The position numbers were made by a program, and so were the translations under genes. From NCBI RefSeq assembly GCF_030272615.1, contig NC_081410.1:224119415-224183414 (forward strand): a stretch of 64,000 nucleotides of DNA, given 5' to 3'. Shown piece by piece: positions 22,862 to 34,250 of the stretch; the first letter of the stretch is position 1; each line of letters opens with the position of its first letter. Source of the stretch: Cryptomeria japonica. Taxonomy: Eukaryota > Streptophyta > Pinopsida > Cupressales > Cupressaceae. Below the pieces are notes generated by a model that was not told the DNA's origin, ran no database searches, and saw only the letters and a list, made by a program, of their open reading frames with translations.

Positions 22862-23559
22862 CTAAACCGGCCAGATAACCATCATGAGCACTCTTCTTTT
22901 CCTTTTCTTGATGTTTTGAATGCAACTTCTGTCTTCACAGCCTCAGTACTGACAATCTTCATTTCATAAGCAGTTGGGGAACCATACAACTCATCCATTG
23001 TAAAGACTTTTAGATCTTTTGCTTCTTCTATTGTAGAAACCTTTGTATCATACTTAGGTGTAAGGGATCTAAGTACTTTCTTCACTACCACCTCATCTTT
23101 TATTTCTTCTCCAAGCCCTCTAATGGTGTTTGTTGTTTCATCAATCCTTTGGAGATAGTCAACATTCTTCTCTTTATGTCTCATCTTCAAACACTCAAGT
23201 TATGCTCTCAATGTCTATAACTTAGCTTCCTTGACTTTAGCATCGCTTTCAAATATTTTCTGCAACTTATCCCAAGTTGCTTTGGCAGATGAGCAGTGCA
23301 TGACCTTAACAAACTCATTATTAGATAGCCCACTAAGAATATCATTCTTTGCCTTACCATTGTTCTCATATTCCTTCTTAGAAACTGGATTAGTAGAAGG
23401 ATTGTTAGGAACAATATACCCATTCACAATTGACATGCATACATCACATCCTAGAGAGGACAAATAGGTTTCCATTCTTCTACTCCAAAAGGCATAGTTT
23501 ACACCATCAAACATAGGGTCTTTTGAGGAGGCTGATTCATTTCTTGCCATTGTGAACAC
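22862..23559 (-). pseudogene. gag: E5 second-copy gag fragment
   Basis: Encodes MARNESASSKDPMFDGVNY and the UBN2-type gag core (WDKLQKIF, DYLQRIDETTNTIRGLGEE, MDELYGSPTAYEMK), near-identical in plan to 37876-38637. Two in-frame stops (TAG, TAA around 23192-23216) lie exactly where the other copy has CAG and CAA. It stops near 22862, abutting E3, so pol is lost. Confidence 0.85.
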
Positions 23560-23611
23560 TTAATAGGATCTACCCAAGCTGTAGAACGCTTTGGCAAAAT
23601 AGGGTACCTAG

Positions 23612-23623
23612 GGTCTGATACCA
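23612..23623 (-). promoter_or_regulatory. E5 middle-LTR primer binding site
   Basis: Minus-strand TGGTATCAGACC, two bases inside the LTR end, one base off the common tRNA-iMet-type site TGGTATCAGAGC. Confidence 0.75.
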
Positions 23624-23625
23624 AT

Positions 23626-24526
23626 TGTTGGACACAAGGGATCACTAAGATGGGGGTGAATCAGTGATTTAAATAATTTTTACTTAATCAGAGCTATACC
23701 GATTCAATATGAGATACACAAGATGTAGACTGGTTACCAAAGCAATGCAAACAATGTGTAGGAGAAATAACTAAAGGGTTAATACATCACACACATGAAC
23801 AAGCAACACAACACCAGATGTATGGGGAAACCCACTCTGGGAAAAACCTCGGCGAGAATAGCTACTGGAGATCTTCTGCTCCAATCTAGCATCACAATGA
23901 AAAAATCTGATTACACATTTTAGGGCACCAACCCAAGGAGAACCAACCGCTAGTTTATGAGCACCAACTCAAAGGAGGACAATTTCCTACACGATTTATA
24001 GGCTAAAACCTAAAGGAGCTACAACCCCTGCACTAAGCACCTACTCAGTGAAAATAATATGAAAACTCTGATATACAAATGAGATCCTTGTTGCAAATGA
24101 AGTTTTGTAACTCTTCAAAGCTCTGCACTATTGGTTTCTATCTTACTGGTTTGTATCAGCTCAACACACACTGCAAGCTAACCTTTCTACTTGTTCTAAC
24201 TCTTGTTAATCTTCTGTCCCTCTATTCCATTGAATTCAAATCTAACTTGGTTACTCTCTATCAGGTATTGCTTCTTTTAGTTTGTCACCTCTCCATTCTA
24301 TGCTCACTTTACCGGTTAATTCCTCACACCGGTTTATCCTGCTTCTCCTCACCGATACAATATTTACTCACAAACACTTTAAGTATTTTTCTCTTCGGCT
24401 CTCAGACAACACTTTCATACTCTCCTTCACACTTCAACAACACACCTATCTATCTTAGGTCGTCATATTTTAAACTGAAGCTTTCTCGCTAAAAAGCCAA
24501 TTCAAACAAAGGGCATCTAGGGTTTC
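23626..24526 (-). repeat. E5 middle LTR, part 1
   Basis: Starts TGTTGGACAC on the plus strand. Runs parallel to 38713-39603 and stops at GTTTC (24522-24526), where E6 entered. The uninterrupted sequence CTAGGGTTTCCTTCTAC in the right LTR (about 39590-39610) shows the original target. Confidence 0.88.
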
Positions 24527-26139
24527 TGGTGCAGGGGCACAAGCCTCAATTTCATAATTTATTGATTGAAAACTTAATGATTTTGATAGCAAGGTGTTGG
24601 GAAGGATCAAATAATCCTTTGTTTATGTTTTGTTTTGTAATAAGCTCCTAATCGTCCATTTTGTAAAGCCTAGTGGCCTAGGGTGCATTATAAAACCTAT
24701 GGTCAACTATGGTCAAAGGGACTTAGGATGAGTAGATTTAGGGAGTCAAGGTTGTTTTGGTCTATTTATATCCATTTCAATGTGTTTATGTCCCTAGGTT
24801 GATGATAAAATTAGTTTGAATGACAAAATGCAAAAATTGTCAAAAATTGTCAAAAATTGACAAAGTTGTCAATTTGTAAAGCAACTTTTCAAAAAGTTGT
24901 TGTAATTGGTTGCCCAATGTTCATAAAAATCTAAAATCAGTTTTAACATACTGGGAAAACTATAAAATGCTTCGACAAACTCGTGTGAGGGTTGTGGTCG
25001 AAATTTGTAAAACTTGATATTTGAAATCAATAAAAAACTGTATTTTCCAGAAAATTTGCTGTTCTTTTGGTTGGTACGGAATTTCATGACCTCCAAACTA
25101 AAAAATTATTTCATGGGGAGTTAGAGGGGTGAAATACCTTTCTTTTGAATCCAACCAGAGGTCTGGAGGTAGAGTATTGAGGGAGAAAAGTTGTAACTGA
25201 TCCAAACAACCTGAAAAACTTCCCTTTCCTAGGGCTTCAACTTCAATTTCCCATTTCTTCCGAATCCACCATGGGAAAATTCTAAAACTTGGTGAAATGG
25301 AGTATTTGAGAGTTTATTTTAATATCCAAAAGGTTTCAGATCAAGAGGATGCATTTTGGAAGAGATTTTATTAAATTTGGCCAGACATCTCTATGTGACT
25401 GGTTGTGGGAATTGAATATAATTCATGAACAGTTCCCATAACTTTAGTTTTAATGAAAAATAGAAGCTATAACTTGGTATTTGGTGATTATTTGGGTACC
25501 CCAATGTTTTCCAATTACTTCCCTTTATAAATTGCAGGTTTTGAGGGTAGTTCCTTTGTTAAGTGCTTAAATTAGCCCTTCTAGCCATAAATGAGGGTTC
25601 ATTAGTAATGGTACTTGCAAGAGGTTCCAGAACTTGTCCTTTGGTAGAAAGTGCTGCCCCAAGTTGGTGTTCAATAAAATCAAACAATCTTGGCCTGTCC
25701 TTTGGATTTTTTTGGTGGGAAGCGAATAAGTGATTTTTGAAGGCTAATAGGTCTAAGGAGCCAATTTGCACTTTGTGACTTTTGGGACTTGAACAACCAA
25801 ATCAGAGGGTTGTTTGGCATCATTTGAGTTTGTAGAAACCTATCAAACCTATCTTGAGCCTTTGTTGGCCTATAAAACCATTTGGAGGGGTTGTAAGCAA
25901 TTTGAGCCATTTTGAGCACTTTTGCCCGTGGGGTTTGAAACCAAATATTGATAACTTTGTACACTGTCCCATTGTGGGGTTATGGGGATGGAAATAGGTG
26001 ATATGGGATGTTGAATTTGTGCTCTTAACGGTGCAAGGCTTGGTTGGAGTGGATCCTTAAAAAAGAGGGTTTGTTGTTTGGTTGAGCAAGTGAGTAACTT
26101 GGAACATTTTCAAGTTGTTTGAACCATACCGCTACATCA
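24527..26139 (+). repeat. E6 5' LTR
   Basis: TGGTGCAGGGGCAC...GCTACATCA. The tips form an imperfect inverted repeat (TGGTGCAG / CTACATCA). Followed by two bases and the primer site. Confidence 0.92.
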
Positions 26140-26141
26140 AT

Positions 26142-26153
26142 TGGTATCAGAGC
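26142..26153 (+). promoter_or_regulatory. E6 primer binding site
   Basis: TGGTATCAGAGC, a perfect match to the usual plant tRNA-iMet complementary site, two bases after the 5' LTR. Confidence 0.88.
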
Positions 26154-26192
26154 AAGTGTGATCCTTAGGAGAAGGATTGTTTAATTTTAGCC

Positions 26193-27300
26193 ATGTTAGG
26201 GGAAGAAGAAGAGGGTGAGTTGTCCTCAAGGATGACTAATGCACATATAGTGAAGTTTTTGAAGGATCAAAACTTGGTTCACAAGATTGATTAATTGCAG
26301 AAGGAGGTTGATAGACTTAATGGGGAACTTTGTAAGAAAAGTGGTGGAAAATTTGATGTTTGTGAAGAGAGGAGCGATGAGGAACCCCTCAAGAAGGATG
26401 AGGAAGAAGAAGTGCCTACTGATCAAAGACTACTTGTGAAGACCCTGAAGGCCATGGAGAGAAGGACCATGGATGTTAGGTTGGACCTACCTTCCTATGA
26501 TGGAAACTTGAATCTAGATGCTGCTGTGGATTGGATTGATTCCCTCACAGGCTTCTTTGAATGTGAAGACATACCTGAAAGTTAGAGACTTAAGATTGCT
26601 AAGTCTAAGTTGAAGGGACTAGCCCTTACATAGTGGAATTTCACTCAAGATGATGGGGTGAAGGAGAAGAAGAATCCAGTGACCACTTGGAAGAAGATGG
26701 TTGCATTGATCAGGGATGCATATGTTCCTGATGATTATGAAGTCCAACTTCATAAGAGGAGAATGAGTTTGAGGCAAAAGGAGATGAGTGTCTCAGATTA
26801 TATTCAAGAGCTCCATAAATTGGTGATGAAGTCCAATGTGGTGGAGCCTGAATGTGTGAAGCTTGCAAGATATTTGCAAGGGTTGAGAATTACCATTAAA
26901 GATGAACTCAGTCTAAGCAGCCCTCCCACAGTCCAAAAATGCTTTCAACTTGCTTTCAAGGTTGAGGAGAAACTCAAGAGGAAGAGTGATTAGAGTGGTA
27001 GAGGGAGAGGACAAAAAGTCTTTGGAAATAAGGGCAGAAATATGTCTCAAGGAAGAGGACAAGGTTCCAAAGACCTTGGTGAATCAAGTCAAGAGAATGA
27101 AAAAGGAGAAGGCAGTTCTAGAGGAAAGAGAGGAAAATTTAGAGGAAGAGGTGGAGGAAGAGGCCTAGAAGGCATAAAATTCTATAGGTGTCATCAAATG
27201 GGGCATGTTGCATCCAAATGTTCAGAGAAGGCAAACAAACAAGGTGAAAGGAGAGCAAATTTGGTGAGAGATGAGGACACACATAGTGTTCGCTCTCATG
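26193..27300 (+). pseudogene. gag: E6 gag, decayed
   Basis: From ATG 26193 one frame runs through the retrotransposon gag core (DLPSYDGNLN, AVDWIDSLTGFF, TWKKMVALIRDAYVPDDYE, SVSDYIQELHKL). A Gly/Arg-rich basic linker and a zinc knuckle follow. In-frame stops are at 26292 (TAA), 26583 (TAG), about 26631 (TAG) and 26991 (TAG). The knuckle reads FYRCHQMGHVASKC, so its first Cys is replaced by Phe and metal binding would fail. Confidence 0.87.
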
Positions 27301-27881
27301 GATCCTTTGTGCAACCTGAACAAGGAGAGATCATGATGATGAGAAGGACATTGATCAAAGCACCTAGTCTACCAGAGCCACCCCAAAGGAAGGCACTTTT
27401 CAGAACTACTTGTAGAAGTGGTGACAAGGTATGTAGTGTGGTGATTGATTTAGGTTATACTGATAACTTGCTGTCCATTTAGGTAGTAGAGAAACTGAAA
27501 TTGAAGAGGATTAAACATTCAAGACCCTACAAGGTATCATGGTTCACAAAGGGGCAACAAACCATCATTGAAGAACAAGTATGGGTGGAGTTTTCTATTG
27601 GCAAGTACAAGGACAAGGTACTTTGTGACATTTTAGCCATGGATGCATGCCATTTTCTGCTTGGAAGGCCATGGCAATATGACATGAAGTCAAGGCATGA
27701 TGGTGAGAAGAACACATACACCATCTGGTATAAAGGTGAGAAGGTAACTTTACTACCCCTACCTGATAATGGTGAAGGATCAAAAGTCTCTAAAATCATG
27801 TTTGTAGGTGAGAAAGAGTTTTTAGAATGCTTGAAAGAGGAGTATACTCCTTGTTATGCTTTAGTTGTGTTGCTAAAATAG
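27301..27881 (+). pseudogene. E6 protease, active site lost
   Basis: This is the retropepsin region in the gag frame. The active site reads VIDLGYTDN where D-S-G is expected, so Ser is replaced by Leu (consistent with one C to T). It is followed by TAG near 27480 and the usual LLGRPWQYD segment near 27660. Ends at TAG 27879-27881 before RT. Confidence 0.8.
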
Positions 27882-29290
27882 GAAGAAAAGAAGGAAGAAT
27901 CTAGGAGGGTAGGACCAAAAGAGGTGGCAGATTTGCTTGAGACCTATAAGGAAATTGTAACCAAAGAGTTGCCTAATACCCTACCTCCAATCAGAGAGAT
28001 TAGCCATAATATTGATCTAATCCCAGGGGCTACACTCCCAAATAAGGCTGCCTATAAGTTAACACCCCAACAGAATGAGGAAATGACAAGACAAATCCAG
28101 GAACTCTTAGATAAGGGTTTGATTTCTAAAAGTATGAGTCCATGTACTGTTCTAGCCATGCTAGCACCTAAGAAAGAAGGTACATGGAGGTTATGTATAG
28201 ACTCAAGGGCCATTAACAGGATCACTATTAGGTATAGGTTCCCTATGCCTAGTATTGAGCCTTTCTTGGATCATCTAGGGGGTGCAAGGTGGTATTCAAA
28301 GGTGGATTTGAAGAGTGGGTACCATCAAATCAGAATAAGGGCTGGACATGAATGGAAGACAACCTTTAAGACTAATGAAGGCCTTTATGAGTGGAGAGTG
28401 ATGCCATTTGGATTGTCCAATGCACCTAGTACATTCATGAGACTCATGAATGAAGTTCTAAAACCTTTCCTTGGTAAATTTGTTATTGTTTACTTGGATG
28501 ATAGCCTTAAGAGATTGCAGGAAGAAAAACTCCTAATAAATGTGGACAAGTGTCTTTTTATGCAGGAAGAATTGGTGTATCTTGGTTTCATAGTTTCAGG
28601 TGGGAGCATCAAGATGGATCCTGAGAAGGTGGAAAACATCTTGAATTTTCCTTCTCCAAGGTCAATGACTGAAGTTAGAAGCTTCCATGGCTTGGCTTCC
28701 TTTTATAGGAAGTTTATAAGAGGTTTTAGCCAAGTTTGTGCACCTATCCTAGAAATAATCAAAGGGGGGAAGAAGTGCAAATTTGTATGGACCAAGGAGG
28801 CTGAGGAGGATTTTCAAAGTCTCAAACAAAAGGTAGCAAAGCAACCTATACTTCCTTTTCCAGATTTCCAAAAGGTTTTAAAATTGAGTGTGATGCATCT
28901 AATGTTGCTATAGGGGTTGTTTTGAGCCAAGAGGGTAGGCCCATTGCATTTTTTAGTGAGAAACTCAATGAGGCAAAGAGGAAGTATTCCTCATATGATT
29001 TGGAAATGTATGCCTTAGTTCAAGATTTGAAAAAGTGGAGGAATTATCTCCTTCCAAAAGAATTTGTTGTTTTTACTGACAATCAGGCACTTAGCTTCTT
29101 GAATAGCCAAGAGAAGTTGAGTCACAAGCATATGAAATGGGTAGAATCTATTAAAGCATATACCTTTACAATCAAACACAAAAAGGGAGTTGCAAAAAAG
29201 GTGGTAGATGCCTTGAGTAGAAGATCCTTGACAGTGCAAGAGGTGAAGTTGCAAAGTGTGGGGATTAACTCCTTGAAAGGCATGTATTAA
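27882..29290 (+). pseudogene. pol: E6 reverse transcriptase and RNase H, decayed
   Basis: RT motifs are present: NIDLIPGA, WRLCIDSRAIN, SKVDLKSGYHQIR, VMPFGLSNAPSTFMR and YLDD (28491-28502). Directly after YLDD the sequence jumps to S-LKRLQEEKLL, missing roughly 20 codons found in all related RTs, an in-frame deletion. A lost T in a T-run near 28878 shifts the frame before the RNase H start (ECDASNVAIGVVLSQ). RNase H then reads to TAA 29288-29290 with YSSYDLE, FTDNQAL and VVDALSR, so its acidic residues are visible. Confidence 0.88.
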
Positions 29291-30753
29291 GGTGATGAAG
29301 ACTTTCATGAAATTTATAAAGTTTGTTCTGATTTTTCTGAAGCATACCATGTTGAATATGCTGATTATTTGATCCAAGATGGTTTATTGTTCAAAGAACA
29401 TCAAGTATGCATTCCTAGGTGTTCAATGAGGGAGAATATTGTGAAAGAAAAGCATTGTGGAAGCATGAGTGGAAATTTTGGGTTGGATAAAACCCTTGAG
29501 CAGGTAAGAAGACATTATTTTTGGCCCAAGATGCAAAGTGATACGAGAATATTTGTTGAAACATGCACCATTTTTCAAAAGGCCAAAGGTACTTCCACCA
29601 ATGCAGGTTTGTATCAACCATTACCCATACCTAAAAGGCCTTGAGAAAGTTGTAGTATGGATTTTGTAATGGGATTGCCTAGGACTCAAAAAGGCTTTGA
29701 TAGCATCTTTGTTGTTGTAGATAGGTTCAGCAAGATGACACATTTCTTGCCATGTAAGAGTACAAGTGATGCAACCTATGTAGCAATTTTTTTTTTCAAA
29801 GAGATTGTAAGGATACATGGACTTCCTCTAGCAATTGTGTCTGATAGGGATGCGAAATTCATTAGCCATTTTTGGAGAACCTTATGGAAGAGGTTGGGAA
29901 CAAACTTGAACTTTAGTTCAGCCTACCATTCACAAACAGATGGGCAAACTGAAGTTGTGAATAGGTCCTTGGGAAACCTATTGAGATGCTTGATAAAGCA
30001 ATATGGAGAGAAGTGGGATGTTGTTCTTCCACAAGCTGAATTTGCATTCAATGATTTTGTGAATAGGAATACAGGAAGCAGTCCATTTCAGATTGTGTAT
30101 GGGCAGAATCCAAGAGGCATCTTGGAGTTGAGAAACCTTCCACATGATGGGCAAACAAGTGCTCATGGTGAACAATTTGTTGATAGCATGAAGGAAGTGT
30201 ATGATCAAGTAAGGCTAGCCCTCCAAAAGAGTTCACAAAAGTACAAAGAACTTGCTAATAAGAAGAGGAGGGATGTACAATTTCAGATTGGTGATATGGT
30301 GTGGGTGTACCTAAGGAAAGAAAGACTACCAAAGAGGAAGCTTACAAAGTTACTCATGAAGAAAGTGGGTCCTTGCAAGGTTTTGAAGAAACATGAGTTG
30401 AATGCCTATGAGATATCTCTTCCCTCTAACCTTGGTATTTCTCCTATCTTTAATTTATGTGATCTAACACCCTATAAAGGGCATGTTGCTGCGGGTACAA
30501 ACTTTCATGTGGAGGAGATTCAAGAGGACATTGCTGATATACCTCCTCATGCACCAAAGAAGCTTGAAAAGATCATTGATGAAAGGGTTATTAAGAAGAA
30601 CAGAAATAAAGAATACAAACAATATCTTGTGAAATGGGTAGGACACCCTATAGAAGAGGTAGTATGGATCGATGAGGCAAAAATTCTGAAGCATGGTACT
30701 TCATTGGACCAACTTATCTCATGTCGAAATGAGATCAGCCCACCTTGGGAGTA
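29291..30753 (+). pseudogene. pol: E6 integrase with C-terminal chromodomain, decayed
   Basis: The HHCC module has lost two ligands (EKHCGSMSGNFG: Asn for the second His; CTIFQ: Phe for the last Cys). TGA at 29642-29644 splits it from the core. The core keeps Asp (SMDFV), Asp (VSDRD) and Glu 35 residues on (GQTEVVN), so DD35E is intact. The GPY/F-like part (KVGPCKV) is followed at about 30555-30720 by a chromodomain (EKIIDERVIKK, YLVKWVGH, VVWIDEAKIL). Chromodomains target such elements to heterochromatin (established). The frame runs straight into the 3' LTR. Confidence 0.9.
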
Positions 30754-32369
30754 TGGTGCAGGGGCACAAGCCTAAATTTCATAATTTATTGATTAAAAAC
30801 TTAATGTTTTTGATAGCAAGGTGTTGGGAAGGATCAAATAATCCTTTGTTTATGTTTTGTTTTGTAATAAGGTCCTAATTGTCCATTTTGTAAGGCCTAG
30901 TGGCTTAGGGTGCATTATAAACCCTCTGGTCAACTATGGTCAAAGGGACTTAGGATGAGTAAATTTAGGGAGTCAAGGTTTTTTTGGTCTATTTATATCC
31001 ATTTCAATATGTTTAGGTCCCTAGGTTGATGATAAAATTAGTTTGAATGGCAAAATGCAAAAATTGTCAAAAATTGTCAAAAATTGACAAAGTTGTCAAT
31101 TTGTAAAGCAACTTTTCAAAAAGTTATTGTAATTGGTTTCCCGATGTTCATAAAAATCTAAAATTAGTTTGAACATGTTTGGAAAACTATAAAATTCCTC
31201 AACAAACTCGTGTGAGGGTTGTTGTGGTCGAAATTTGTAAAACTTGATATTTGAAATCAATAAAAAAATTGTATTTTCCAGAAAATTTGCTGTTCTTTTG
31301 GTTGGTATGGAATTTCACGACCTCCAAACTGAAAAATTATTTCATGGGGAGTTAGAGGGGTGAAATAAATTTCTTATGAATCCAACCAGAGGTCTGGAGG
31401 TGAAGTATTGAGGGAGAAAAGTTGTAACAGATCCAAACAACCCGGAAAAGTGCCCTTTCCCAAGGCTTCAACTTCAATTTCCCATTTCTTCTAAATCCAC
31501 CATGGAAAAATTCTAAAACTTGGTGAAATGGAGGATTTGGGAGTTTATTTTAATATCCAAAAGGTTTCAGATCGAAAGGATGCAGTTTGGGTGAGATTTT
31601 ATTAAATTTGGTCAGACATTTCTATGTGACTGGTTGTGAGAATTGAATAGAATTCATGAGCAGTCCCCATAACTTTAGTTTTAATGCAAACCAGAAGCTA
31701 TAACTTGGTATTTGGTGATTATTTGGGTACCCCAAGGTGTTCCAATTGTTGGCCTTGATAAATTATAGGTTTTGAGGGTAGTTCTTTTGTTAAGTGCTTA
31801 AATTAGCCCTTCTAGCCATAGATGAGGGTTCATTAGTAATGGTACTTGCAAGAGGTTCCAAAACTTTTTCTTTGGTAGAGTGTGCTACCCTAGGTTGGTG
31901 TTCAATAAAATCAAACAATCTTGGCCTATCCTTTGGATTTTTTTGGTGGGAAGCCAAAAAGTGAGTTTTGAAGGCTAATAGGTCTAAGGAGCCAATTTGC
32001 ACTTTGTGACTTTTGGGACTTGAACAACCAAATCAGAGGGTTGCTTGGAATCATTTAAGTTTGTAGGAACCTATAAAACTTGTCTTGAGCCTTTGTTGGC
32101 CTATAAAACCATTTGGAGGGGTTGTGAGTAATTTGAGCCATTTTGAGCACTTTTGCCTGTGGGGTTTGAAACCAAATATTGATAACTTTGCACTTTGTCC
32201 CATTGTGGGGTTATGGGGATGGAAATAGGTGAGATGAGATGTTAAATTTGTGCTCTTAAAGGTGTGAGGCTTGGTTGGAGTGAATCCTTAAAAGGAGGGT
32301 TTGTTGCTTGGTTGAGCAAGTGAGTAACTTGGAACATTTTCAAGTTGTTTGAACCAAACGTCTACATCA
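30754..32369 (+). repeat. E6 3' LTR
   Basis: Partner of 24527-26139. Preceded by CCACCTTGGGAGTA, a weak polypurine tract. Followed by the second GTTTC (32370-32374). Confidence 0.92.
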
Positions 32370-32374
32370 GTTTC

Positions 32375-33208
32375 CTTCTACCGAACAAATCTACATCCAA
32401 TCTGATCCGATCCACCTTGGATCACACACCTACATTGGAAGAATAAGCCATCACACATTTTTTATCTATCCAAAGTATGTTTGCCAAAAATAGAAAACCT
32501 AACCATGATTTCTGGCCTTGAAATCTGTTGACTCATTTATGAACCAACTGTTTCCTTTTCGAGGTCCTCTTACAATCCGATTTCCTTGCATAGATCCAGG
32601 TTCCAACAAATCCCTAATCTTTCTCTGTCATTCATTCATTCTCAAGCCACATTAATCTATTATTAACCCGTGATTTGTGGTTGTTTCATTTAATGTCGAC
32701 TAATTGCTCCAACAACCATGTTGATGAAAACTTCACTGACCTCTGCATGCTCACCACCTCAGCTTCATGTGGCATCACATCGGCATACGGTCAGCTCACT
32801 AACACAAGGTCAGTTTAAACTTGAACATTCAACAAACTCATACCGGCACAAGACCTTACTGACGAGACCTTCTCCTACTGCTAACCAACATTATACACTG
32901 CACCGACAACACAACTTTACCTTTGGTTGTTTGTGATCTCTTTGTCACTCTGCCTCTTTATCATAAATATTATCACAAACAAATAGCCAATCTTTATATT
33001 GGTTACAACTTATCATGCCAACACACATCTTCATATCACCTCTTACCGGTACTGAAAGTCTCAATACCTACTTGTCTTCCACCATACCGGTTGACAAGCC
33101 TTCATGTTAATCTTCCTTATGCTAGTTCAATCTTTTTCATACCGAGTTGACATACCCTACCGATAGCCTACAATACCAATTGACATCAATGACAACTCAA
33201 TGGCAACA
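32375..33208 (-). repeat. E5 middle LTR, part 2
   Basis: Resumes E5 after E6. Parallel to 39604-40331 up to GGTTGACAA (33097). The final 111 bases, absent from the right LTR, end ...TGGCAACA, that is TGTTGCCA on the minus strand. Confidence 0.87.
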
Positions 33209-33234
33209 ATTTCCCCCTTTGTCATTGATGTCAA
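33180..33234 (-). promoter_or_regulatory. E5 polypurine tract inside a perfect 16-bp inverted repeat
   Basis: Plus-strand arms TTGACATCAATGACAA (33180-33195) and TTGTCATTGATGTCAA (33219-33234) are exact reverse complements with a 23-base loop. The loop holds the LTR terminus (33208) and most of the polypurine tract (minus strand AAAGGGGGAAAT). In RNA or single-stranded DNA this would put the plus-strand primer site in a hairpin loop. Confidence 0.85.
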
Positions 33235-33425
33235 CATTATATTTTCTGGTTTCTCTCCCCCTTTGACAATAATGGAAAAGGGAACCTCAATCGGACACCA
33301 ATAATTTCTCCCTTGGTTACGTTTGGCTAGGACACATTCCCCCTTGTGTCCATGCTTCATGATGCAAGAGTCACCTGAAAGTAACAATTGTTGACTCCTC
33401 CTGAACCATGCATTCTTCTACACAT

Positions 33426-34250
33426 TTAAGTTTTGTCAGATGGTGGGACAACTCCCATCTTGTATCTCAAGTACTCAAATGGACCTAAAGGAAGTGGCTT
33501 GGTAAATATGTCAGCAATCTGCTCGCTAGTTGGAACATATTCAACTATGACCTCCTTGTCTGCTACCTTCTCCGTCAAGAAGTGATACTTGATTGCAACG
33601 TGTTTTGTTCTTAAGTGCATTACTAGACACTTGGAGATGTTGATTGCACTTGAGTTATCACACCGGATTGGAATAGGATCCGATATCTCCACCTGTATGT
33701 CCTTCAATGTCTTCTTTATCCATAGCACTTGTGAGCAACATCTAGCAACTTCTATATATTTAGCCTCAACAGTGGATGATGGCATAGAGTCTTATTTCTT
33801 GATGTGCCATGATACTAACCGGTCTTCTAAGTAGAAAGCACCTCCACTTATACTTTTCCGGTCATCAATAGTTCCTTGCCAATCTGCATCAGTATAAGAC
33901 TGAAAAGATAAGTCTCATTTCTTTGGATACCACATGCCGTAATTGATAGTTCTTTGAAGATACTTGAAGATTCTTCTAACTACATTTAGGTGGGACTATT
34001 TAGGATCATCTTGGAATCTTGATAGAATTCAAACGACTTCCACAATATTTGGTTGAGAAGCTGTTAAATATAACAGGCTACCAATCATAGACTTATACAG
34101 TGTTTGCTCAACTTCCAGTGACTCATCTAGTTTTCTCAACTTACAACCGGTAACCATGAGAGTACTTACTAGTTTGTTGTCCTCCATTTGAAATTTCTTC
34201 AGCATGTCTTTTTCACACTTGGTTTGAGATATGAAAATTCCTTTCTCCTA
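33426..34250 (-). pseudogene. pol: E5 copia RNase H
   Basis: Reading leftwards: GSLLYLTASQPN, a TDADW-like RNase H start, SISGGAFYLEDRLVSW, then STVEAKYIEVARC, RCDNSSAI and TKHVAIKYHFL, ending PLPLGPFEYLRYKMGVV. This is the standard copia RNase H ending. A TAA lies in KK*DS where copia elements usually have Gln. Further stops occur in the 33800-34250 part. Confidence 0.85.

Larger units (their letters stand above)
24527..32369 (+). mobile_element. E6: chromovirus (Ty3 with chromodomain), complete but dead, nested in E5
   Basis: LTRs of 1613 and 1616 bases (24527-26139, 30754-32369) start TGGTGCAG and end CTACATCA. GTTTC is duplicated at 24522-24526 and 32370-32374. Interior order is primer site, gag with CCHC, protease, RT, RNase H, integrase, chromodomain. 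A hand alignment of the first ~270 LTR bases shows about 13 differences (near 5%), indicating an old insertion. The coding frame carries at least eight stops, a frameshift and a deletion in RT. Confidence 0.93.
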
